A DNA stretch of 64,000 nucleotides, taken from assembly GCA_019358975.1 (NCBI GenBank), contig JAHHIL010000008.1, positions 62,001-126,000 of the forward strand. The letters are read 5' to 3'. This document shows positions 16,321-24,920 of this stretch, piece by piece. Source of the stretch: Trichocoleus desertorum ATA4-8-CV12. Its GTDB lineage: Bacteria; Cyanobacteriota; Cyanobacteriia; FACHB-46. The notes beneath the pieces are model-generated. The model was not told the origin of the DNA and did not search any database. It saw only the letters and a program-made list of their open reading frames with translations. The first letter of the stretch is position 1. Every line of letters starts with the position of its first letter. The position numbers and the translations under genes are program-made.

Positions 16321-17688
16321 TCAGCCTTGAGAAACATGAATTCGTTGTAACCGCTGCCGTAGAACCTTTGCGCTTGCTACATCCCCTGACTGTTCTTTTA
16401 ATAAAGCTAGATGTAACAACGCTTCTTCGTGTTGAGGTTGCAAGTAAACCGCTTTACGAAAACATTGCTCAGCGGCTGTTTCTTGCTCTACTGCCTGGTA
16501 AAGCTGTCCCAAAAGACAATAGGCTTCCGCACAACTCCGATTGTGGTTGAGGTAAACTTCACAAGCAGCCACAGCCTCAGTCAACTGACCTTTATCTGCT
16601 AATGCTTTGGCAGCTTTTAGAGAAGATTTTACAAAAGACTTTTGAGCAGTAGGTTTAGCGATAACCTGCGAACTGGTTGCGTTTGATGCCACCTTGGAAA
16701 CGATCGTCTCAGGACTCGCTGGCAGTAGCTCCGGAGACTTACGAATTAAGGTAGAGGTTCTGCCTAGACGGGGCTGAGCTGCTTGACTGCGTTTTTGGCT
16801 AGATGGACTGTAGGTTTTTAAAGGTTGAGCTTGATCTGGAGGGCAATGGTCCAGCTTACGGAAAGCAAAGGCGAGTGAATGTCGGACTGGGCTAAATCGA
16901 GAGGAAGGTAGTTGCCCCATTTCAGAATGGCCGACAAAGAATAACCCCTGCTTTACCAGCAATTGATCTAAGCGACAAACGGTTTGTTCTCTAGCAGCCT
17001 GATCGAGATAAATCAGCAAGTTGCGGCAAAACACCACATTATAGATTGATTGGCCCCCTAAAGTCTGAGATTCTAAAACATTTCCCTGAATAAAATTAAC
17101 TGTTTTCCGCACCGATTCATGGAGTTGGTAGCCATCTGTAAGGCGCTGAAAGTATTGCTCTTTGAGAAAACTGTTTTTTTCATTTCCCTGAGCTTGAGTC
17201 CCTGTTTTTCTACCGATCGCAGCATTACCTCGAAACGAGTACTCGTCGTAAACAGCTTTTTGCGCTTTTTGCAGTGCTTTTTGGCTGATATCTACTGCAT
17301 CAATCCGAAATTGTGGAGCTGTCAACCCTGCTTCCAGCAACGCGATCGCGATCGAATAGGGCTCTTCCCCTGTAGAACAAGGCGCACTCAAAATTCTCAG
17401 GACTTGGTTAGGGTGAGCAGGCAACCACTCGGACATCACATAGTGAGCCAAGAGCACAAAGGGTTCGCGATCGCGGAAAAACCAAGTTTCGGGCACCACA
17501 ATGGTTTCAATCAGTGCTTCTAGTTCTGCCGCTGAGGTCTGTAATTGGGTGAGATAAGTTGCAATATCGTCTAGGGCACACTTAGTCATGCGATGTCTTA
17601 CGGCTCTAGCGATCGTATTAGAGCCAATGGCAGCTGCATTCAACCCAATTTTTTGTCTGAGTAAATTCTCGATTGCAGCCTGGATCAT
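16321..17688 (-). CDS. cheR: CheR-type protein-glutamate O-methyltransferase with C-terminal TPRs (WspC-like)
   Basis: This 455-residue protein has an all-helical N-terminus (about 1-70), then the CheR SAM domain: ETWFFRDREPF, LRILSAPCSTGEEPYSIAI (motif I), IDAVDISQKALQKA, FCRNLLIYLDQAAR and LFFVGHSE. It methylates receptor glutamates, opposing CheB. After a Ser/Pro/Lys-rich linker (about 270-355), at least two tetratricopeptide repeats follow (AVAACEVYLNHNRSCAEAYC; AAEQCFRKAVYLQPQHEEAL), as in Pseudomonas WspC. TPRs may replace pentapeptide tethering, consistent with receptors that lack the docking tail. An extra loop of about 25 residues sits after YDEYSFRG. It begins 11 nt after the cheW stop. 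Confidence 0.93.
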   Translation of the reverse strand: MIQAAIENLLRQKIGLNAAAIGSNTIARAVRHRMTKCALDDIATYLTQLQTSAAELEALIETIVVPETWFFRDREPFVLLAHYVMSEWLPAHPNQVLRILSAPCSTGEEPYSIAIALLEAGLTAPQFRIDAVDISQKALQKAQKAVYDEYSFRGNAAIGRKTGTQAQGNEKNSFLKEQYFQRLTDGYQLHESVRKTVNFIQGNVLESQTLGGQSIYNVVFCRNLLIYLDQAAREQTVCRLDQLLVKQGLFFVGHSEMGQLPSSRFSPVRHSLAFAFRKLDHCPPDQAQPLKTYSPSSQKRSQAAQPRLGRTSTLIRKSPELLPASPETIVSKVASNATSSQVIAKPTAQKSFVKSSLKAAKALADKGQLTEAVAACEVYLNHNRSCAEAYCLLGQLYQAVEQETAAEQCFRKAVYLQPQHEEALLHLALLKEQSGDVASAKVLRQRLQRIHVSQG

Positions 17689-17699
17689 TCTCAGCTACC

Positions 17700-18152
17700 T
17701 TATTGCACGACTGGCAGACTAGCTCGTTGTTCTGGAGACAACAAATGTTCTACGTGAAGACACTGGATGATGCCTTGAGCATCTAAAACTCTATTCCCTA
17801 AATAAGCCGCTGTATCTACAACCATTCCGATCGGGATCGGCGTGGCATCTGCGGCATCAAAGGTCTGAGTGACTCTCTCTGCCAGTAAACCCAAGACTTG
17901 GGTCTGGTGATCTGAGGTAAGAAAGCGAGCCACAATAATCCGGGTACTTAAGAAGGAGCGGCAAGGACGGCCCCGAATCAGTTGGCATATATCAACAACA
18001 GGAATCATAGAGCCTCGATAGTGTAGGAAGCCAGAAACACAAGGGGGCGCTTGATGCGGTTTGGTCAGGCTCACCAAGGGCAGCACCTCTACTACCTGCT
18101 GACCCTCCAAGGCATAACGCTCATCATCAATTGCAAAGAGCAGCATTAACAT
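17700..18152 (-). CDS. CheW-domain protein (WspB-like)
   Basis: The 150-residue single-domain protein reads MLMLLFAIDDERYALEGQQV, then VVEVLPLVSL and GFLHYRGSMIPVVDICQLI. These are the beta strands and receptor/kinase contact surface of CheW proteins. It should bridge receptors to CheA. ATG 18152 is chosen; a TTG at 18173 and an ATG at 18146 are alternatives, and none has a strong Shine-Dalgarno. It is the first gene of the minus-strand chemosensory cluster and lies 11 nt from cheR. The second, larger coupling protein at 9302 carries the extra Cys/His module, as for the WspB/WspD pair. Confidence 0.85.
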   Translation of the reverse strand: MLMLLFAIDDERYALEGQQVVEVLPLVSLTKPHQAPPCVSGFLHYRGSMIPVVDICQLIRGRPCRSFLSTRIIVARFLTSDHQTQVLGLLAERVTQTFDAADATPIPIGMVVDTAAYLGNRVLDAQGIIQCLHVEHLLSPEQRASLPVVQ

Positions 18153-18592
18153 AGGGGAGGCTAACGAGATCAAATAGAATTTCAGGCATCTCAGCCAGTG
18201 ACCGGGGGCGATCGCTGAGAATTACTTCTAGAATGACCAAACTAGAGCAAAATTTATCCAGTCACTTGATGGAAGAAGATTAGCCAAAATACGGATTAGG
18301 GAACTATAGCGTATAGGCTAAACTATCAAATTATAACTTTCACTACTTAGCATTGCTAATCAACCAATTCCTGATCGCCAACTTTGCCACCTCTAGAGTG
18401 GACTCGAATGCAATCTCCTAACAAATTAGAAGCGATTGAATCCTAAGGTTGAATCCTAAAATTTAGTCACTTAAACGGTTCAACGGGTTATCAAAGTCAC
18501 CCCACAATCTAGATTCTTTAATCCTTCACTTCCAGCCTTTATATTTACACAGATTCATGCATTAAACCCTAGCCATCTCATCAACCTGGCTT
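18153..18592. other. Divergent promoter region of the chemosensory cluster and the receiver-kinase gene
   Basis: These 440 bp separate two divergent starts and must hold promoters for both. The sequence is AT-rich in its middle (18270-18490). The segment 18440-18465 repeats GAATCCTAA twice (GATTGAATCCTAAGGTTGAATCCTAAAATTT). No clear regulator site can be named and no reading frame is credible. Confidence 0.45.
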
Positions 18593-19924
18593 ATGCTCTC
18601 AATGTCACAAGAAATTGCTACTGACAATCTAGAATGCTTGAGTGAGCCGACCTCACTTGCCATAGCTCATCAGATTGTAGTTCTACTAATTGATGATCAA
18701 ATTATTATCGGGGAAGCCATTCGACGCATGCTGGCTTCTGAACCAGACATTGTCTTTCATTACTGTAATGATCCTGGGCAAGCTATTCAATTGGCTAAAG
18801 AAATTGCGCCTACGGTAATTTTGCAAGACTTGGTTATGCCTAACATTGACGGGTTAATGTTAGTGCGGCATTTTCGCTCTAATCCCATTACCCTTAATAT
18901 TCCGCTCATTGTACTTTCAACTAAAGATGAGCCGAAGGTGAAAGCAGAAGCCTTTGCTTTAGGGATTAACGATTATTTAGTGAAGTTGCCTGACAAAATT
19001 GAACTCGTAGCTCGGTTGCGATATCACTCCAGAGCTTATCTAAATCATCAAGCTCAAACGGCTGCTCTCACTGCTCAAGCACAAGCTCAAAAATTAGAGC
19101 AAACTTTGCAAGAGCTACGTAAAACCCAATCTCAGCTAATCCAAACCGAGAAGATGTCGAGTTTGGGTCAGATGGTGGCAGGGGTAGCGCACGAAATCAA
19201 TAATCCTGTTAATTTTATCTACGGCAACCTTAAACATATTGAAAGCTATATTCAAGAACTATTAGACCTAGTTAATCTTTATCAAGAGCAGTATCCTGAA
19301 CCAGGACCAAAAATTCAAAATTATATAGAAACCATTGACCTAGATTTTGTTACCGACGATCTACCTAAGACATTGTCTTCCATGAAAATAGGGACCGATC
19401 GCATTCGGCAGATTGTGCTGTCGTTACGCAACTTTTCTCGGCTGGACCAAGCTGAAATGAAGCCAGTCAATTTACACGAAGGGATTGACAGCACGTTATT
19501 GATTTTGAATCATCGGATTAAGCAAGGTATTACCATCATTAAGGAATATCAAGATTTACCTCTGGTGGAGTGTTATCCTGCTCAGCTGAATCAAGTATTC
19601 ATGAATATTCTGAACAATGCGATGGATGCGTTGCTAGAAGACTCGGAAAAACCTAATAAGGAAATTAAGATTCAGACAGAGTTGCTGAATCCACATCAAG
19701 TGCAAGTGCGAATTCAAGATAATGGTTTGGGGATTCCGTTAGAAATTCGAAGTAAGTTGTTCGATCCATTTTTCACCACGAAGCCTGTGGGTCAGGGGAC
19801 AGGGCTAGGACTGTCTATCTGCTATCAAATTATTGAAAAGCACCAAGGCGAAATCGAAGTTGGTTGTACTCCAGACGGGGGAGCAGAGTTTATCATTCGA
19901 TTACCTGTGCAACACTTTTCGTAA
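18593..19924 (+). CDS. Response regulator-histidine kinase with a WspR-type receiver
   Basis: The 443-residue protein starts with a receiver (about 27-150): VVLLIDDQIIIGEAIRRMLA, phosphoacceptor Asp79 in LQDLVMPNIDG, Lys131 in DYLVKLPDKIELVARLRYHS. The words DDQ-xx-IGEA-xRR, HxCxDPxQAI-like, VILQDLVMP and NDYLVKLPD-xIELVARxRYHSR are those of the WspR receiver. A coiled linker (about 153-185) leads to a HisKA domain (His200 in GVAHEINNP) and an HATPase (NILNNAMDALLED; DNGLGIP; GTGLGLSICYQIIEK). There is no GGDEF domain. By position and receiver type it is the likely phosphorylation target of the CheA above, passing the signal to an unknown regulator. It is divergent from cheW and convergent, 2 nt away, with the polysaccharide operon. 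Confidence 0.93.
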   Translation: MLSMSQEIATDNLECLSEPTSLAIAHQIVVLLIDDQIIIGEAIRRMLASEPDIVFHYCNDPGQAIQLAKEIAPTVILQDLVMPNIDGLMLVRHFRSNPITLNIPLIVLSTKDEPKVKAEAFALGINDYLVKLPDKIELVARLRYHSRAYLNHQAQTAALTAQAQAQKLEQTLQELRKTQSQLIQTEKMSSLGQMVAGVAHEINNPVNFIYGNLKHIESYIQELLDLVNLYQEQYPEPGPKIQNYIETIDLDFVTDDLPKTLSSMKIGTDRIRQIVLSLRNFSRLDQAEMKPVNLHEGIDSTLLILNHRIKQGITIIKEYQDLPLVECYPAQLNQVFMNILNNAMDALLEDSEKPNKEIKIQTELLNPHQVQVRIQDNGLGIPLEIRSKLFDPFFTTKPVGQGTGLGLSICYQIIEKHQGEIEVGCTPDGGAEFIIRLPVQHFS

Positions 19925-19926
19925 AG

Positions 19927-21117
19927 CTATTTTTCTCCTGGTAACGGCTGCTTCTGTAAAATAGCGGTGTAAGCAGCTGCCAATTGCTGAGCGATCGCAT
20001 CCCAAGAATAATGAGACTGGGCAAATCGACGACCATTTTCTCCCAGTTGCTGTCGTAATTCTGGCGAGTTGAGAAGTTGGGCGATCGCCGCTGATAAGGT
20101 TTCGACTTCACCTTCAACAACCAGCCCTGCTTTAGCCCTCGCAATGTCTGGGGCAATTTGGATATCGGGTGTAATGATGACAGGTAGCCCTGCGGCCATT
20201 GCTTCCGCCACTGCCACCCCAAAGTTTTCGGAGAAAGACGGCAGGACAAAAATATCGGAACCTTGTAGGAGTATCTCTTTATCTCGGCCAGCTACAAATC
20301 CAGTTAAGGAAGTTTGAGCGGTTAGCCCTAAGGAAGCAATAAGAGTTTGTAGATGTTTGAGGTAATTTGGCTCTCCAGCACCAGCTAGGCATAGATGGAA
20401 AGGATGCCCTGCTTTGGCAAGGAAGCTGAGAGATTGCAGGAGCAAGTCTGGGCGCTTTTTGTAATGTAGGCGAGACAGAAACAAGACGATAGGGACATCA
20501 GGGCTAATCCCGTATTTTTCACCTAGCACTTTTCGCGCTTCGGGGCATGAGTTTGGTATTTCAACTCCTAAGGGAAGGGTGATGGTAGGAGTGTGAATGC
20601 CAAATTTTCGGACATCTTCAGCTTCACCAGGAGCAGTACAGTGAATTGCTGAAGCTTGTTGGAGATTACGCTGTTCAATTAACTGAGTATAGAGCCGTTT
20701 TTTGGTGCTGCTTTGAGCCAGTGCCCAGGGAGATAGCTGGCCCATTGTACGCACTGTGTAGGGGATTTTATGTTGACGGGCGATCGCACCTGCACAGGTT
20801 GAGGCGTAAGAAAACAAATAGTGAGTCTCTAAGGTGTCATACTTAGCAAGATTTTGCCACAACCAACGGGTTAATTCAGCTGAGAAGAGAAACTCCTTCA
20901 TTCGCAGTGGAAAGCGAGGAAAGAACCAAATAGGTACTTGCTGATACTCAGTTCTCTGCTGGAGCGGCACATCTAGAGTGGTGTCGCCATTATCATTAGT
21001 TGTCGCGATCTCAGCTTCTATCCCTAAATCTCTCAAAGCTTTGACTAGATGCAACACTACATGAGTGGGACCACCTAACAAGGGACTGACAGATGGAAGC
21101 ACATGTAGAACCTTCAT
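19927..21117 (-). CDS. Glycosyltransferase family 4 protein
   Basis: The 396-residue enzyme has a GT-B fold. The N-terminal domain begins MKVLHVLPSVSPLLGGPTHV (donor-side glycine loop GGPTH). The C-terminal domain includes SRLHYKKRPDLLL and SENFGVAVAEAMAAGLPVI, the E-x7-E motif of retaining GT4 enzymes. It transfers a nucleotide-activated sugar to a growing glycan; donor and acceptor are unknown. ATG 21117 is preferred over an upstream reading at 21132 because GGGAGG lies 8 nt before it and the start then overlaps the stop of the preceding gene by 4 nt. It is the last gene of the polysaccharide operon. Confidence 0.9.
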   Translation of the reverse strand: MKVLHVLPSVSPLLGGPTHVVLHLVKALRDLGIEAEIATTNDNGDTTLDVPLQQRTEYQQVPIWFFPRFPLRMKEFLFSAELTRWLWQNLAKYDTLETHYLFSYASTCAGAIARQHKIPYTVRTMGQLSPWALAQSSTKKRLYTQLIEQRNLQQASAIHCTAPGEAEDVRKFGIHTPTITLPLGVEIPNSCPEARKVLGEKYGISPDVPIVLFLSRLHYKKRPDLLLQSLSFLAKAGHPFHLCLAGAGEPNYLKHLQTLIASLGLTAQTSLTGFVAGRDKEILLQGSDIFVLPSFSENFGVAVAEAMAAGLPVIITPDIQIAPDIARAKAGLVVEGEVETLSAAIAQLLNSPELRQQLGENGRRFAQSHYSWDAIAQQLAAAYTAILQKQPLPGEK

Positions 21118-22277
21118 CTGGAAGCCTCCCAAATATGAGTTGCGATTAAACTAGTGAGTCTTTGTTGAAAAGGTTCAATTCCATAGATATTGATTACTCG
21201 CTGTCGCAAAGTTTCTGACTGGTACAGGAGGGGGTTAGGGTAAGTCTGCTCCAGGAGTTGAACAATGGTATGGGCAATTTGAACTGCATCATCTGGATCA
21301 ACTAGAGCTCCTAATTCGCCTTGGCAGAGCGCATCAATGGCTCCATCTTGATTTCCTCCCAGCGTGGGTTTACCACATGCCAGGGCTTCTAGGTACACAA
21401 TGCCAAAGCCTTCCCCTTTGCTGGGCATGGCAAACACGTCACAGAGATTGTAATGATCGCAAAGTTCCTGATCGGAAACGAAGCCTGTTAAGGTTACACA
21501 GTCTTGTAGGCCAAGCTGCGTAATTAATTTTTCAACCCGTGGGCGATCGTCTCCTTTACCTACTAAAACATAATGAACGTTAGGGATACTTTGACGGATG
21601 ATAGGCAGTGCTTCCAGGATCTTGTCGTATCCTTTGTAGCGCTCAGCTCGTGATAGGCGGGCTACGGTGAGGATAGTGGGCTGTGTTGGCGCGAGATTGT
21701 ATCGCCTGAGTAAATAGTCAGGTTTAGAAGCTGGTTGGAAGCGATGAGCATCGAATGTGACGGGTAATAGGGAAAATTGGTTGGGGTCTAGATGTTGTTC
21801 ATCAATGAGGCGATCGCGAGTGTAGTGGCTAATTGAGATGATTTTTGCGGCAGCTTGAAGGGCTCTTTTTTTCGTTGAATTTTTGATTTCCCAAGCATCA
21901 ACGCCATAAACCAAGATCCAATAGGGAATACCTGTAAAACGGTTTAGCCAGTAAGCAACGGGAGCAAAGTTAAGATGACCACAGAGAACTAACTTTGGTC
22001 TTTGTTTTAATGCACTTATGGCAATACCCAAAGCAAAGTGCAGGGTTTTCAGTCGATTGGGTTGATTGCCATACATGACAAAGGAAACGGGATGTTGTTG
22101 CCAATCTTGAGTAGGGTAAGAGCGATCTAACTTGTCGTGAACCGTAATGTTGAGTGTGGGGAAGGCTTTTGTTAAGGCTTGGAGCAGATCGCCTAGATAA
22201 ACCTGAATGCCACCTTTGAACTCAAACAGATTCGGAAACCAGAGATGTAGCGAATTTGGTTCTGAAGATTGAGACAT
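21114..22277 (-). CDS. Glycosyltransferase family 4 protein
   Basis: The 387-residue GT-B enzyme has FEFKGGIQVYLGDLL in its N-terminal domain, then TVARLSRAERYKGYDKIL and GEGFGIVYLEALACGKPTLG, with the E-x7-E signature. This points to a retaining sugar transferase using a nucleotide sugar at the cytoplasmic face. The WxxxxFEFKGGIQ start is common in cyanobacterial exopolysaccharide clusters. Its stop is coupled to the next gene (19927-21117) by a 4-nt overlap, and 29 nt separate it from the upstream GT4 gene. Sugar specificity cannot be predicted. Confidence 0.9.
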   Translation of the reverse strand: MSQSSEPNSLHLWFPNLFEFKGGIQVYLGDLLQALTKAFPTLNITVHDKLDRSYPTQDWQQHPVSFVMYGNQPNRLKTLHFALGIAISALKQRPKLVLCGHLNFAPVAYWLNRFTGIPYWILVYGVDAWEIKNSTKKRALQAAAKIISISHYTRDRLIDEQHLDPNQFSLLPVTFDAHRFQPASKPDYLLRRYNLAPTQPTILTVARLSRAERYKGYDKILEALPIIRQSIPNVHYVLVGKGDDRPRVEKLITQLGLQDCVTLTGFVSDQELCDHYNLCDVFAMPSKGEGFGIVYLEALACGKPTLGGNQDGAIDALCQGELGALVDPDDAVQIAHTIVQLLEQTYPNPLLYQSETLRQRVINIYGIEPFQQRLTSLIATHIWEASR

Positions 22278-22306
22278 AGGTAGCTGAGTTGGGAGGATAT
22301 TAATAT

Positions 22307-23563
22307 TTAGGAATTATGCAGGAGCGATCGCACTTGGTTGGCTAAGCGCTGACGATATAACTCCCAAGTGAGTTGCTCGGCTTTGCAACGAGCGGCTTGG
22401 CCCATTTCAGCTAACTCTTGGGGATGACGGTAGCACCAATCTAGTTTTTCCTGCAATGCTTCTACATTCCGGATAGGGATAATAAAACCTTCAACACCAT
22501 CGGTGAGGATGTCAAGACCAGCGGTGTTGGGAGTGGTGATCACTGGAATGCCACAAGCCATTGCCTCTAGAAGGACCAATCCAAAACCTTCGACCAAGGA
22601 GGGAAAGACTAAGACATTGGCGGAACTATAGTATTGGTTGAGCGCTGTGTGCGGTACGGAAGGAACATGACGGCAGATATCTTGATATTGCGTTAGCCAG
22701 CCTGAGGGGAACTCGTTGACACCTACTAACAGTAGCTCTGCATCGGGCAAGTTTAATGCTTGCCAAGCTTGTAAAAGATAGTGAACGCCTTTACGCGGCC
22801 CAACTCGACCCACAAACAACGCACGAAACCTAGAGTCTGGTTTTGGTTGAGGTTGAAAATATTCTATGGGCGCACCGTAGGGGATTACACTAATCCGCTC
22901 TGCTGGGACACCAATATCTAGGAGCGATCGCTGAGTCATGGAAGAAGCGACAAAGATATGATCTGCTAGTTCTATTTCTTGGTGCTTGCGCTCAATTTTC
23001 CAGGTAGGTTCGTGAGCTGCTTGCAGCGCTGGGGCTAGTTCTGGAAACTTCTGAGCCTCCTCTAGCTGAATCTGGCGACTCGTCTTATAAAAGGGAATAG
23101 GTAAATCGTATAAACACAAAATGCCCTGCTGTTTTGCCGTTTCAAATGTGGTTGCTGCTCCATCTTCATAGGCATAAATAGCATTCAGGTTTTGTAGATG
23201 ATGCTGAGCCACATGGCGATCGAGACTTTTGTATACCCAAGCAATCGGACCTTGAGCACCGAGTCCTAGGGATTGGCTTAGCTTCGTCTTCACCAACAGC
23301 ATCCGTAATGTTTCTTGCCAAGGATGGGCTTGCAGTGTAGTTCCTTGGGGTGGAACCCAAGTTCGCCTTGCCAGCTCAGTAGTAATAGTTTGCTTAACCT
23401 TGCTAGGTAACGCTTGTAAATACCAGGGTAAAGAATTAGTTGGATTGTAGGCCGCTGTTGTAATAACTTCATGCAGCACCCCTGCCTCTGCTAGCGCGGT
23501 AGCGGCATTGCGAGAAAACGGGCTACTGGTGGGATGAACCAGGGAGGTAAGGGGATGGAGCAT
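22307..23563 (-). CDS. Glycosyltransferase family 4 protein
   Basis: The 418-residue protein has the C-terminal GT4 domain FVGRVGPRKGVHYLLQAW, then VFPSLVEGFGLVLLEAMACG with E-x7-E. Its N-terminal domain is less usual: it begins MLHPLTSLVHPTSSPFSRNA and lacks the G-G-x-x-x loop, with NAATALAEAGVLHEVIT taking that place. A similar N-terminus occurs in GT4 proteins that act on large acceptors, but this is inference. The gene overlaps the polymerase-like gene upstream by 41 nt (23523-23563), so either coupling is tight or the start is a few codons later; no in-frame ATG follows early. Confidence 0.87.
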   Translation of the reverse strand: MLHPLTSLVHPTSSPFSRNAATALAEAGVLHEVITTAAYNPTNSLPWYLQALPSKVKQTITTELARRTWVPPQGTTLQAHPWQETLRMLLVKTKLSQSLGLGAQGPIAWVYKSLDRHVAQHHLQNLNAIYAYEDGAATTFETAKQQGILCLYDLPIPFYKTSRQIQLEEAQKFPELAPALQAAHEPTWKIERKHQEIELADHIFVASSMTQRSLLDIGVPAERISVIPYGAPIEYFQPQPKPDSRFRALFVGRVGPRKGVHYLLQAWQALNLPDAELLLVGVNEFPSGWLTQYQDICRHVPSVPHTALNQYYSSANVLVFPSLVEGFGLVLLEAMACGIPVITTPNTAGLDILTDGVEGFIIPIRNVEALQEKLDWCYRHPQELAEMGQAARCKAEQLTWELYRQRLANQVRSLLHNS

Positions 23564-24920
23564 GGTATCTCATCACTCGTTCAGCACGATATCGGTTTTC
23601 AAGTTGTTCTAATCGGGGTAACAGAAATACGAAGCTGCTGAAAAACCAATAGTAGACCGAAAAAGTATGGTGAAAGACGAGGAAACTTGTAATCTGAATC
23701 GCTTGAATGAGAGAAGCGGCTAAGGCTAGGTCACGTAGTAAAGGGCTTTTTAAGCGCCAAAAGACCCGCCATAGCGCCCAAAGAATACTCAATCGTAGCC
23801 CATACCAAAGTAGAGAACCGAAAGGGCCTAGCTCTAGAGCCACTCTGCCAACTTCTCCTTCGTAGTAAGTAGGAATAGACTCTCCAGCGGGTAGGTCGAA
23901 GGCTCGACGTAGTGAAGGCGTTGCTTGGTGAGTAGCACCCGGCCCATAACCATCCAGCTCCTTATACGCCGAAAACTGAATAGGCTCCGCTAGAGTGCTA
24001 ACTACACGACTAGATAGATCTTGGTTGGATGTGGTGCGTAGCCAAAAAGCATCAATCGCTGGCTGAAACCAGAGCGTGGCAACAGTTATTGCGATGATGG
24101 TGGGTGGAAGAAATTGCTTGAATAAGCGCAGGGTAGTTTGAGGTTGAGTGAGTACTTTGATGCTTAAATATCCGAGTAGAAATAGTACTTCAAAAATTAT
24201 CAACCCACGCGCACCTGTCATCAAAGAATTAACAGATACTAAGCAAAGTTCAAAGATTAGGATCAGTTTCCATGCGTAAGACTGCCTATTAGACAGCAGC
24301 GGGATTAAACAGCCAAAACAAATTAGTAGGTAGATAGTGTATCCACTAATATATGAAAAAGTTCCTGTAACTCGAACAATATTAGCTACCCCAAAGGTTG
24401 CGACTGCTAAATCCCCAGGAGTATAGATATTAAGGGGGCTGGAAGGAGGGCTGAAAAATTGGGCAATTCCTAGTAAACCTACTGGAATAGTTAGTAGCAA
24501 GTGCGATCGCAAAAACTTGTGTAAAGATTCCTGTGATTGGAAAAGGATTGGAACAATCCACATTAAAGGAATATAAAGAAGGTATCCTCTCAGGCCAAAC
24601 AAACCAACTAGAGGCGAGCCTAGGCTGGGATTAAATATCTGAAATATACACCAACCAGCAAGAAGCAAAACTAGGGTATTGATCACTGAAAGCTTGAATA
24701 CCAATCTTCTACGTTCCGATACAAGGAAGTTAGTATAAGCAGCGATTAAAACAAAGTCTTTCAGGAAATACATTAGATCACTCGCTTGAGGAAGCACCCA
24801 TTTTCGGAGAGCACCTTCAATCACAAGTAGAACAAACACTAGTTGTATACTACGACGCCAACTAAAGCATGAAATACCAAAGAAACCTATAACTGCCAGT
24901 AAACCAAGTAGTAGCTTCAC
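23523..24920 (-). CDS. O-antigen polymerase/ligase-like membrane protein (Wzy/WaaL-like)
   Basis: This 465-residue protein has about ten to twelve hydrophobic helices, starting from MKLLLGLLAVIGFFGISCF. A large periplasmic loop near the C-terminal half (about 290-365) carries TSNQDLSSRVVSTL and GYGPGATHQATPSLRR. Helix number and a late large loop with an Arg/His pattern fit Wzy/WaaL proteins, which polymerise lipid-linked repeat units or ligate them to an acceptor. Sequence alone cannot separate the two. The start is GTG 24920, overlapping the upstream GT4 stop by 4 nt (GTGA). With the flippase at 34104 it suggests a Wzx/Wzy-type pathway, although no Wza/Wzc genes lie in view. Confidence 0.75.
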   Translation of the reverse strand: MKLLLGLLAVIGFFGISCFSWRRSIQLVFVLLVIEGALRKWVLPQASDLMYFLKDFVLIAAYTNFLVSERRRLVFKLSVINTLVLLLAGWCIFQIFNPSLGSPLVGLFGLRGYLLYIPLMWIVPILFQSQESLHKFLRSHLLLTIPVGLLGIAQFFSPPSSPLNIYTPGDLAVATFGVANIVRVTGTFSYISGYTIYLLICFGCLIPLLSNRQSYAWKLILIFELCLVSVNSLMTGARGLIIFEVLFLLGYLSIKVLTQPQTTLRLFKQFLPPTIIAITVATLWFQPAIDAFWLRTTSNQDLSSRVVSTLAEPIQFSAYKELDGYGPGATHQATPSLRRAFDLPAGESIPTYYEGEVGRVALELGPFGSLLWYGLRLSILWALWRVFWRLKSPLLRDLALAASLIQAIQITSFLVFHHTFSVYYWFFSSFVFLLPRLEQLENRYRAERVMRYHAPSPYLPGSSHQ

